From NCBI GenBank assembly GCA_947252645.1, contig CAMXWF010000016.1, positions 1-64,000 of the forward strand: 64,000 nt of DNA, given 5' to 3'. Below, one piece after another: positions 43,988 to 51,760 of this stretch. Both the position numbers and the translations under genes were made by a program. The DNA is from an uncultured Bacteroidia bacterium. Lineage in GTDB: Bacteria; Bacteroidota; Bacteroidia; Bacteroidales; CAJPTX01. Numbering within the stretch: position 1 is the stretch's first letter; each line of letters starts with the position of its first letter. The notes beneath the pieces were generated by a model. That model was not told the DNA's origin. It saw only the letters and a program-made list of their open reading frames with translations, and searched no databases.

Positions 43988-44438
43988 CGCCTGTGAGCCC
44001 CCCACTCTCTATCCGATCCATCATCTCCGAGCGGGCCGCCCGATCCAGCTGCGCCGCCTGGTAGCGCGTCGGCTCCCAGAGCTCTATCCGATCCAGCTGG
44101 CCCACAAACACCAAATCCCCTACGCAACCCAAGAACTCCAGCTTATCCTTGCTCAGCAGCAGGCGGTCGCTCCCGTCGAGCGTCAGGTACTCCAGGTCGC
44201 GGCAAAACTCCCGGCGGAACTGATCCCCCTCCCGCGTATTCACATTCACCTTCTGCAGCGTTGCCTCCATCTCCTGCTCAAAGGCCTCCTGCGTCTTCAG
44301 CACCAGGCTCGTTGCGTACGGACTCCGCCGCACCGCGTAGGTCTGCTTGCCCCCAGTGGGGTTCTGCCGACGCAGCGGAGCCGGGAAGCTCACCCGACCC
44401 TTCGAGTCCACCTTGCAGTTGTATGTGCCTGTAAACAT
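43977..44438 (-). CDS. mraZ: Transcriptional regulator MraZ
   Basis: A 153-residue protein with two AbrB-like repeats, each able to bind DNA; MraZ proteins form rings and repress the mra/dcw promoter. The first repeat begins MFTGTYNCKVDSKGRVSFPAPLR, the second has DGSDRLLLSKDKLEFLG with VGQLDRIELWEPTRY. As first gene of the cluster it sits 40 bp from a clear promoter flanked by its likely TGGG operator repeats. The end overlaps rsmH by 11 bp. Confidence 0.93.
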   Translation of the reverse strand: MFTGTYNCKVDSKGRVSFPAPLRRQNPTGGKQTYAVRRSPYATSLVLKTQEAFEQEMEATLQKVNVNTREGDQFRREFCRDLEYLTLDGSDRLLLSKDKLEFLGCVGDLVFVGQLDRIELWEPTRYQAAQLDRAARSEMMDRIESGGLTGDGH

Positions 44439-44476
44439 TGACCTTAGACCAGGGGACTATGCGCCCACTGAATGGT

Positions 44477-44534
44477 CAAAGGTAGGCCTTTCTCCCCCCC
44501 TTTCCAACACTTTCTCCCACTTTCCCCCACCCAA
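44477..44534 (-). promoter_or_regulatory. dcw-cluster promoter with MraZ operator repeats
   Basis: On the minus strand TACCTTTG (44477-44484) matches the -7 element, and TTG lies about 20 bp upstream (a -33-like site). Directly overlapping and upstream are TGGG boxes at 44516-44519 and 44526-44529, exactly 10 bp apart, with a weaker TGTT repeat in phase at 44506-44509 and another TGGG at 44530-44533. Repeated TGGG with 10-bp spacing is the known MraZ site. Autorepression of the cluster is inferred. Confidence 0.75.
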
Positions 44535-45060
44535 CAATTGTTAACATAGGCCAAATCAAACGGTTTCAGTTGCATAGAGCCATCCACGAAAACAACTTTT
44601 TATCCCCTCTTCACAGGCCCGCCACAAACGCTATGGCGCTAATTTGCCCCCGCTACCCAGCAAGTGGGACGTTGTGGGACGCCAGGCCACTTTTTGGGAA
44701 GGAGGGCACTGCTCGACAACGCCCCCTAGCTGTCAGGGGCCAGGAGGCAGGGAACAGGAGCTAATCGCTAGTTTTCAGTGTCCACAAAGCTGACGAGAGG
44801 GCCACGATTCTGACGAAAAGAAACAGACATTTTGCGCATCTTTGCTCTCCAGCAGGAATGACATTGGCGGGTCCAGCCTTCGAGGCCCTTCTCCGCGCCA
44901 TGTTCGCACCAACTCCGCTAAATAATCGAAAATGAGCGGCGAGGGTACGGCGAGGATACGGCGAGGATGGGGAGCGAGATTTTTGCTTTCAGGCAGGAGG
45001 CAGGAGCTAGTTGCTAGTTTTCAATGCCCTCAAATGGCGCAGGTTCGCTAACTTACCACT
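44535..45060. other. Intergenic region between mraZ and the DUF2284 gene
   Basis: About 525 bp with no supported gene. It holds a local near-duplication (about 44741-44780 and 44994-45026: caggaggcag...caggagcta-t-gctagttttca-tg) and one copy of the dispersed repeat at 44891-44975. TAACTTAC at 45049-45056 is a poor match to the -7 motif for the plus-strand gene. Confidence 0.5.
44891..44975. repeat. Dispersed intergenic repeat, copy B
   Basis: Matches copy A (5507-5590) at ctccgc-ccatgttcgc, cgctaaataatcgaaaa-gagcgg and tacggcg. This copy carries a tandem of tacggcgagga units. Both copies are between genes; no protein, terminator or transposase is linked to them. Confidence 0.65.
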
Positions 45061-45648
45061 ATGCCAGCCGGGGAACTCAACCTAGTGTGCCACCTCTACG
45101 GGACCTGTCTCCTGGTGCACGACTTCATCGTGCGGTTCCAGGATGCCCCACGGTTCCTCGGCTACTGCAAGCAATGCCCAAGCTTTGGCAACTACTGGAA
45201 CTGCCCGCCGCTGCCCACGGAACGGCTTCGGGCCCTGCGCGCATTCCAGCATGTGCAACTGATGGCCGTGCAGGCGGTGGTCCCGGGGGCCCTCGGGGAG
45301 CAGCACTTCGACACCGCGGAAGCCCTCAGGAAGGCCTCCTACGTCATCATGGATCAGCTCCGACGCACCTACGACCCCCGCGTCCTCGCCCTGGAACGCA
45401 AAACCCCGGGGAGTCTTGCCTGCTTGCCGGGGCGCTGCATGGGGTGCCCGGCTGGCTCCTGCACCCGACGCCCCGGGGCGCCCTGCCGCCACCCGGAACT
45501 CATGCGCCCCTCCCTGGAGGCCTACGGCTTCGATGTGGCCAAGGCCTCCGACGAACTGCTCCACCTGCCCCTCGAGTGGCCAGAGAAAGGCCGACTCCCA
45601 GCGCACCTGGCCGTTGTCTACGGCCTCTTCCTCGGCCAAAAGAACTAG
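45061..45648 (+). CDS. DUF2284 metal-binding protein
   Basis: A 195-residue Cys-rich cytoplasmic protein. The N-terminal YCKQCPSFGNYWNCPPLP and the C-terminal CLPGRCMGCPAGSCTRRPGAPCRHP match the DUF2284 pattern of conserved Cys and the NWxCPP motif; such proteins are predicted to bind a metal or an Fe-S cluster. The biochemical role of the family is not known to me. It is read alone on the plus strand and its end overlaps the convergent methylase gene by 4 bp. The ATG at 45061 leads straight into the conserved part. Confidence 0.85.
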   Translation: MPAGELNLVCHLYGTCLLVHDFIVRFQDAPRFLGYCKQCPSFGNYWNCPPLPTERLRALRAFQHVQLMAVQAVVPGALGEQHFDTAEALRKASYVIMDQLRRTYDPRVLALERKTPGSLACLPGRCMGCPAGSCTRRPGAPCRHPELMRPSLEAYGFDVAKASDELLHLPLEWPEKGRLPAHLAVVYGLFLGQKN

Positions 45649-48320
45649 GATATCCGGATCACGCCCTCCGCCGGGCTTGCCGATGCCGGCTGCTTGGCCG
45701 GCCGCGCCACCTCCGCCAGCACCTCCTCGCCCAGCGTACTCACCACGCGCACCATCACCCGCTGCCCAGGTTCCCACGCGAAGGGCTCGCTCTCCAGGCT
45801 GTAGAGCCGCGCCCAGGCCTCCGGGTTCAGCTGCAGGCCCTGCGCCAGCCCGGGATACCGCTTCAGGCTCTCCTGCTCGGCCCGGTTGAGCCCCTTGCGC
45901 CAGTTCTCATACTCATTGCCCTCCAGCAGGATGTGCACCTCGCTCGGGCAGAAGAGGTGGCTGTTGTAGTTCGTGTCCACCTCCCAGTAGGCTATCTGCT
46001 CCCGGCTCCGCTGCTTCACCTGGCCCTGCACCGCGTCGAGGAAGTCCAGCCCCAGCAGTTCCAGCTGGTGCTGCCCGTTGGGTAGGCGGTGCACCGCCAC
46101 CTCCGGCTCCCCGAGGAGAATGAAGGAGGCCGCGCCCCGGTCCTTCTTGAGCAGTCCCTCCTGCAGGAGCTCGGGGCCCATCTGCACCTGCGCGGCCCAG
46201 AAATCGCCAAACTGCCCCATCCGGCCCTGCCCCGTGAAGTTGGGGGTGGGCTCGAAGGAAAAGCCCAGCAGCACCAGCAGGTCCACGGGGGCCAGCTTGT
46301 CCTTGATTCGCTTGTTTTTAAACTCGGTGAAGGCCTCGTTGATGGTGGCAGTGCTCACCGTGCCGTAGCGAGGCCCTATGTAGAAGTAGGCGTAGTGCGG
46401 CTGGCCATCGGGGCCCTGGTAGGCCCCCCGGGCGTGGAGGTTGATGCCCACCAGGGGCTGTAGGTCCGTGAAGCGGATCTTGCTGGCAGCCTTCGGCAGC
46501 GTGACGCCCGAGGCCTTCAGCTGCTCGAGCACGCGCTGGTGGAAGCGCGTCAGCTCCTCCGAGTCCTCCACCCCCCCTGCGGCCTGCGCCCCCTCCGCGG
46601 GCGCGGTCGCCCCTGCCTGCTGCGGGGGCACGATCTGCTTGCCCTGCAGCGTCTCCACCGTGAAGGGCCCCGAGACCCGCAGGCGCGCCGGGTCCTCCTC
46701 GGGCTGGTCGTAGAGGGTCTCGGTCTGCGGCGGCGTGTCGTTGGCTAGGCTCTTCATGGTGATGTGGGGCACCTGCCGGTACTGGAACCCCAGCCGGAGG
46801 TCCTCATCGTGGGGGTCGGCCAGCTTGTAGTAGGGGTAGGCCGCCGTCAGCAGGCGCAGCTTCGCGATCTGCAGGGCCACCCGGCTCGAGTCTATCGTGA
46901 TCCACCGCCGCCCCCACTGCTCCGCCACGTAGGCGCTCGTGCCGCTGCCGCAGGTGGGGTCCAGCACCAGGTCGCCCGGGTCGCTGCTCAGCAGGATGCA
47001 CCGCTGGATCGCCTTCGTGTTGGTCTGCACCACGTACCGCTTGGGCTCGTTGAAACTACCCACTTGGGTGTCGAGCCAGAGGTTGTTGAGCTCCGTGTAG
47101 GGGAAATCCTCCCAGTGGCGAATGTACACTATGCTACCGCTTTTACTGGCAATGCGCCCCAGCGCGGCCAGACGCTGCATCCCCTCGGGGAATTTGACCT
47201 TCCAGTGGTTGTTTCTTGTTGGGTTGTAGACCTTCCCCTCGAACTCAAAGGGCTGCGGCTGGCCAGCACTACCAGGCGATGTGAGATCAGCCCCCATGCG
47301 TACAACGTGGCTCCCCTCGGGCCGCTGGCGGTAGGAGAAGGACTGCCCGTTCCGCTTCTCCCACTCGCCTATAGAGATAGTCTCCCCGCCGGGGAGCAGG
47401 ATCTGGTTGTAGCGGCCACCGTCCTGCTGGTAGTCCTTCTCCAGGAAGAGCTTGCGCACCTTCACCTGCGCAATGTCCTTGGCGTACCACAGGATGTAGT
47501 CGGCCACGCTGCCCAGCGTGTTGGTCGCGAAGCCAGAGGTTTTCTTATAGACTATCTGGGCGACGCAGTTCCCGCTGCCCAGCACCTCGTCGAGCAGGCA
47601 GCGCACCAGGTGCACGTTGGCCTCCGAGATCTGCACGAAGAGCGACCCCGTGGGGGCCAGCAGCTCCTTGCACACCATGAACCGCTCGCGCAGGTATGAG
47701 AGGTAGGAGTGGATGCCCAGCTCCCAGGTGTCGCGGAAGGCCTTCACCACCTCGGGCTGGGTGGCCAGCCCCTCGTCGCTCTCCTTCACGGAGAGGTTGC
47801 CCATCTTGAGCTGCCAGTTGCTCCCGAAGCGGATGCCGTAGGGCGGGTCCATGTAGATGGTTTGCACCTGCCCCTCCATCCCCTCGCGCTGCAGCAGGGA
47901 GGTCATCACTAGCAGCGAATCGCCCAGGATGAGCCGGTTGCGCCACTGGTTCAGGTGGTGGTAGTAGGAGGTCACGCGGTCGAAGGGGCTCTTGGGCGTG
48001 TCGTGCGCCTCAAAGAGGCCCCTAGAGACCTTGAGCCGGGCCATGGAGTCGATGATCTGCTCGGGCTCCACGCGCTCCTGCATGTAGAGGCTCCGGATGT
48101 CCACCTCGAGGTCGCTCTGCTGGGCGGGGTCGTGGTCGGCGGCATCCTTCCCTAGCCAGAAGAGCTCGGGGTCCTGCCCTCGCTCTGTGACGGTGTTTTT
48201 AAAGGTAGCCGTGCGGGGGGCATCGGCCACGGCCTGGGCCTCCTCGCCCGCCTCCTCTACCGAGGGGATGTCCACGCGGGTGGCGTGTTTGTGTTCGTAG
48301 GCTGATACGAGATCGTCCAT
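45645..48320 (-). CDS. DNA methyltransferase (Mod) of a type III-like restriction-modification system
   Basis: An 891-residue beta-class DNA methyltransferase, read after the restriction subunit. The catalytic motif DPPYGIRFGSNWQ (Asp158) precedes the SAM motif DPTCGSGTSAYVAEQWGRRW (about residue 460), the order of N6-adenine/N4-cytosine beta enzymes. The long stretch between holds the target-recognition part (EWEKRNGQSFSYRQRPEGSHV...). The C-terminal 350 residues (FTVETLQGKQIVPPQ..., INLHARGAYQGPDGQPHYAYFYIGPRYGT...) are not typical of small Mod proteins and I do not recognise them. Together with Res it should modify and restrict a short asymmetric site. Confidence 0.88.
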   Translation of the reverse strand: MDDLVSAYEHKHATRVDIPSVEEAGEEAQAVADAPRTATFKNTVTERGQDPELFWLGKDAADHDPAQQSDLEVDIRSLYMQERVEPEQIIDSMARLKVSRGLFEAHDTPKSPFDRVTSYYHHLNQWRNRLILGDSLLVMTSLLQREGMEGQVQTIYMDPPYGIRFGSNWQLKMGNLSVKESDEGLATQPEVVKAFRDTWELGIHSYLSYLRERFMVCKELLAPTGSLFVQISEANVHLVRCLLDEVLGSGNCVAQIVYKKTSGFATNTLGSVADYILWYAKDIAQVKVRKLFLEKDYQQDGGRYNQILLPGGETISIGEWEKRNGQSFSYRQRPEGSHVVRMGADLTSPGSAGQPQPFEFEGKVYNPTRNNHWKVKFPEGMQRLAALGRIASKSGSIVYIRHWEDFPYTELNNLWLDTQVGSFNEPKRYVVQTNTKAIQRCILLSSDPGDLVLDPTCGSGTSAYVAEQWGRRWITIDSSRVALQIAKLRLLTAAYPYYKLADPHDEDLRLGFQYRQVPHITMKSLANDTPPQTETLYDQPEEDPARLRVSGPFTVETLQGKQIVPPQQAGATAPAEGAQAAGGVEDSEELTRFHQRVLEQLKASGVTLPKAASKIRFTDLQPLVGINLHARGAYQGPDGQPHYAYFYIGPRYGTVSTATINEAFTEFKNKRIKDKLAPVDLLVLLGFSFEPTPNFTGQGRMGQFGDFWAAQVQMGPELLQEGLLKKDRGAASFILLGEPEVAVHRLPNGQHQLELLGLDFLDAVQGQVKQRSREQIAYWEVDTNYNSHLFCPSEVHILLEGNEYENWRKGLNRAEQESLKRYPGLAQGLQLNPEAWARLYSLESEPFAWEPGQRVMVRVVSTLGEEVLAEVARPAKQPASASPAEGVIRIS

Positions 48321-48393
48321 GGGTGCTGTTGCGTATTTCTTATTCCGTTGCGGGGTTCCCTAGCGGGTTGAGCTTACGCGATGCGCGGCCGGG

Positions 48394-51300
48394 CTAGAGC
48401 TCTCGGATCGCCCCCGCCACGAGGGATTTAATGCTCTTGATGTCGGAGACCTCGAGGTAGGCCCACTGGCCGTAGGAGCCCAGCTGGTTGACCCCTGGCA
48501 CCCAGCACTCCTCGGCGGTGTAGCGCTTGATGTCCTTGTGGCCAAGGTCGTCGTCACTATAGCCGCTTACCTCCACGATGAGGTTGCACTCCTCGCCTTT
48601 TCTGCCCCGCACCCGCAGTACGAAGTCGGGGAAGTATTGCCTATTGCGCCCGTTGACCAGGTAGGGGATGGCCAGCCCCACGTGCGGGTCGTTTTTGAAG
48701 TAGGCGAGCACCTCGGGCATCTCCTCAAAGCTCTTGGCAGCTATCTGCTCCCACTGCCCGGTATCGGCCACCACGTGGGTAATGGGCGACTTGGTAGTTT
48801 CGAACACAGGCCTAGTGGTGGTGAAGCGGGTGAAGGCGGTGCTGCTCTCGGGGTTCGCGGGGTTGAGCAGCACCCTGACGTAGGGCTTTGCATCCTTGGC
48901 CGACTCGGTCACAATGCCCTGGTGGATGGCCTCCACCACCTGGTCGCGCGGCCAGGAGATCACCGCCCGACGAGCCTGCGGGTCGAGGTCGCCCAACACC
49001 TGCAGCTGCTCCTCGTACCAGCTGCGCACTATCGGCAAGAGCTCGGCAAACCGCCCCAACTCGGGCTGGCCGCTCGTGTCGCAGTAGCAGCGCCGCATCA
49101 CCTCCTGCGCCAGCTCGTAGACCACCTGCTGGTCGCGGAGGGCCGAAAAGTCGTAGGTCACCTCCACCGTGTCCGCGCTCGAGTACGAACGCAAATAGAC
49201 CTTGGAGGGGGTGGCCGTGAAGTCCAAAACGTACTTGGGAATCTTGGCCCAGTTGGCCCGCAGGCGCCCAGAGGGCAAGTCCTTACGGTAGCCCACCACG
49301 TTGGGGAAGCGGAAATGGCGCCTATCCTCCGGGAGCTCCCTCTCGGGTCGGGCTCGCACCAAGGTCACCTTCTCAGTCGGGTCGGGCGGCACCGTGGCCC
49401 CGGGCCGCCCCCGCATGGTGCTAAAGGGTATCCCCACCACCCGCGCGTACTCGGGGCGGAACTTCCACGTGACCTCGGAGTCACCAGGCGCCACCGTGCT
49501 TTCATCGATCTGATTACCCTGGGCGTCGTGGGGGTAAAGGCAATAGCTCCGGCGGCGCAGGGCGCGCCCCGCCACCTGCTCGCACAGGAGCTGCGAGTGG
49601 AAGGGGCGCAGACCGTAAACGTGCGACACGGTGTTTGCGTCCCACCCCTCCGTGAGCATCGACACCGACACCACGCACCGGATATGCTCCCCGAGCTTAC
49701 CCGGCTTGCCCACCGTGTTCACCAGCTCACGCAAAATGTCGCTATCGCTGGGCGTAGAGGCGGCCCCGTTTTGCCGCTGCCAGCTCGCCACGAAATCCGC
49801 TATCTGCTCCTTGAAGACCTTCTTGAACTCCTCGTCCACCACCTGGGATGCCGCATCCAGCGCGATGTTGTCGATGAGCAGCGTGGGCGGGTGGCGCTTG
49901 AGCTCGTAGGAGCCACTGGCCCCCTCCCGGTAGTTGGAAAAGCAGGCAAACGTCCCGGGGTGGCAAACGCCGTTCGCATCCTGGTAGCCCGCCAGGTGCT
50001 GGTAGACCAGGCGCGAGGTGTTGGTGTTGTTGCATACCGCGATGAACACCGGGGGCAGCTGCTTGGTGGTCTCCTGCGAGAGGTCGATCCCCATCTTCTC
50101 GGCATAGATCACGTAGTCGTCTTGTAACATCCGGAGCGACGACTTGACAAGCTCCCCCAAGTCGAAGCTCTCGAGCGGGGGCACCTTGCCCTGCTTCTTC
50201 GCCTCTTTAGCCCGCTTGTCCGAGGCCTTCTTGCCCGATGGGGGAAGCCCACCCTCCTTCATGGCCTCCTCGTAGAGATTCAGCCACTTGGCCTCCTGCA
50301 CTTCCTGCGAGCTGTCGCCCTTTGGCAGGAAGGGAATCTTCACCAAACCGCTCTCGACGGCCTCCACGAAGCCAAAATCGCTCACCACCCACGGGAATAC
50401 CTGGTAGGACAAATGGCCCGACCCGTGCAGGTAGTAGGGGGTGGCCGAGAGGTCGTAGACGTGCTGGAGCCTATAGCCGCACTCGGGGAGCTGCCGCAGG
50501 CCCTCATACCACACCATGGCGCGCGCATTCTCCTCCTTGTCAGCCTCGACATCATCGAAAAGCCCACGCTGCCGCGTGCTGGCGGGCCGCGGCAGGTAGC
50601 AGTGGTGGGCCTCATCGTTGATCACCAGCAGCCGCTTGCCCTTGCCTGTTCCCTGCAGCACGCGCCGCCACACCACACCGTAGCTCTCCTTCCCCTCCTG
50701 CGTGTAGGGCAGGCCCTGGGCATCGAAGCGGGTCTTGCCATCGTAGGCCCCCTGCTTGTTGCCCGTGAGCTGGCGCGGCAGCAGCTGCTGGTAGTTCACA
50801 ATGAACACCCTTCGGTTCAACCCCTGCACCTGCCCCTCGTACTCCTTGGGGATAAGGAAGCGCTGGTGGTAGTAGTCGCCCGCCTGCTCGGGACGATCCT
50901 GGCTGTCGAGGCGCAGCACCCCCAGGCGATCCTTGATGGTGATCCCGGGGGCCACCACCAGGAAGTAGTCGGCAAACCGCTTATCGTGGCCGTTGGCCTG
51001 CCGATTGAGGTAGTTGTAGAGGATGAGCATCGCCATCACCACCGTCTTGCCCGTCCCCGTGGCCATCTTGAAGGCCACGCGTGGCAACACTTCCTCAGGC
51101 TTTCTCGACACGCTCCGCTGCCGCTCGGCCAGCCATCCCAGGAGCCGACGCCCCAGGTTGGGGTCCTGTGGGGCCACCTCGTTGAGCCAGATCGCCGTCT
51201 CCACCGCCTCCTGCTGGCAGAAAAAAAGACGGTGCGTGTGGTCGGCCTCCTGGCGCAAAAACCACCACTCGAGCAGCGCCCCCGTCACCCGGGTCACCCC

Positions 51301-51567
51301 AGGATACCCCTCGTTGCGCCACGCCCCCACCGCCTCCCGAAACGCCTCCACGAACTTAGGCTGGCCCAGGTGGAGGTCGAGATCCCGCTGCACATCCTCC
51401 CGGTTCTTCCGAGACCCCAGCGAGTTGGGCATGGCCGAAAACTCCACCGGCCGTCGCCCCTGCAGCACCTGCTCGTAGTCTATGTGCTCGTCGACCCAAC
51501 GGTAGTGGAGCTTGGGCTCCAGGTAGGGGTTGTTGAGTATCGGATTCCTCTCGGCAATAGCACCCAT
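48394..51567 (-). CDS. Type III-like restriction endonuclease subunit (Res), helicase-nuclease
   Basis: A 1057-residue superfamily 2 helicase-nuclease. Walker A is FKMATGTGKTVVMAM (Lys174), the DExH box is VINDEAHH, and later helicase motifs include SVSMLTEGWDANTVSHV and EQVAGRALRRRSYCLY. The C-terminal nuclease-like part has YFPDFVLRV...CNLIVEVSGYS: the Pro-Asp and Glu of a PD-(D/E)xK fold are seen, but the usual Lys is Ser in EVSGY. It is the first gene of the pair; the Mod gene follows 73 bp on. The ATG at 51567 is used, with a near-consensus promoter upstream. Confidence 0.88.
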   Translation of the reverse strand: MGAIAERNPILNNPYLEPKLHYRWVDEHIDYEQVLQGRRPVEFSAMPNSLGSRKNREDVQRDLDLHLGQPKFVEAFREAVGAWRNEGYPGVTRVTGALLEWWFLRQEADHTHRLFFCQQEAVETAIWLNEVAPQDPNLGRRLLGWLAERQRSVSRKPEEVLPRVAFKMATGTGKTVVMAMLILYNYLNRQANGHDKRFADYFLVVAPGITIKDRLGVLRLDSQDRPEQAGDYYHQRFLIPKEYEGQVQGLNRRVFIVNYQQLLPRQLTGNKQGAYDGKTRFDAQGLPYTQEGKESYGVVWRRVLQGTGKGKRLLVINDEAHHCYLPRPASTRQRGLFDDVEADKEENARAMVWYEGLRQLPECGYRLQHVYDLSATPYYLHGSGHLSYQVFPWVVSDFGFVEAVESGLVKIPFLPKGDSSQEVQEAKWLNLYEEAMKEGGLPPSGKKASDKRAKEAKKQGKVPPLESFDLGELVKSSLRMLQDDYVIYAEKMGIDLSQETTKQLPPVFIAVCNNTNTSRLVYQHLAGYQDANGVCHPGTFACFSNYREGASGSYELKRHPPTLLIDNIALDAASQVVDEEFKKVFKEQIADFVASWQRQNGAASTPSDSDILRELVNTVGKPGKLGEHIRCVVSVSMLTEGWDANTVSHVYGLRPFHSQLLCEQVAGRALRRRSYCLYPHDAQGNQIDESTVAPGDSEVTWKFRPEYARVVGIPFSTMRGRPGATVPPDPTEKVTLVRARPERELPEDRRHFRFPNVVGYRKDLPSGRLRANWAKIPKYVLDFTATPSKVYLRSYSSADTVEVTYDFSALRDQQVVYELAQEVMRRCYCDTSGQPELGRFAELLPIVRSWYEEQLQVLGDLDPQARRAVISWPRDQVVEAIHQGIVTESAKDAKPYVRVLLNPANPESSTAFTRFTTTRPVFETTKSPITHVVADTGQWEQIAAKSFEEMPEVLAYFKNDPHVGLAIPYLVNGRNRQYFPDFVLRVRGRKGEECNLIVEVSGYSDDDLGHKDIKRYTAEECWVPGVNQLGSYGQWAYLEVSDIKSIKSLVAGAIREL

Positions 51568-51603
51568 CGCCTAACCCAAAAAACAAAAAAGACTACCCTC
51601 GCA

Positions 51604-51611
51604 CGAAGGTA
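51604..51611 (-). promoter_or_regulatory. Near-consensus -7 motif of the res-mod pair
   Basis: The minus strand reads TACCTTCG, one mismatch from TAnnTTTG, 37 bp upstream of the Res ATG. Confidence 0.35.
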
Positions 51612-51698
51612 GCACTAAATGGCGAAATGGCCCACGGCTGCGCCCAACCAGCACCCCCTTGGCAGGAAGGCACCCACAGGCCAAGTGGCAGAATTGCC

Positions 51699-51706
51699 TA
51701 CCTTTG
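51699..51706 (+). promoter_or_regulatory. -7 promoter motif of purL
   Basis: TACCTTTG lies 55 bp before the purL ATG. No strong -33 element was found. Res and purL are thus divergent from a short shared region. Confidence 0.55.
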
Positions 51707-51760
51707 CAGTACACAAGGCGAGCCCCTCGCATAGAACGGCCGCCCAGCAATTGCCAAGCT

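Noticed and set aside
45024..46085. Plus-strand frame of 353 codons across the DUF2284 gene
   Set aside because: Out of frame with the Cys-rich DUF2284 protein and overlaps the convergent methylase; Arg/Pro/Leu-rich shadow.
48538..50127. Plus-strand frame of 529 codons
   Set aside because: Antisense to the Res helicase gene, which shows Walker A and DEAH motifs; the opposite frame has no recognisable domain.
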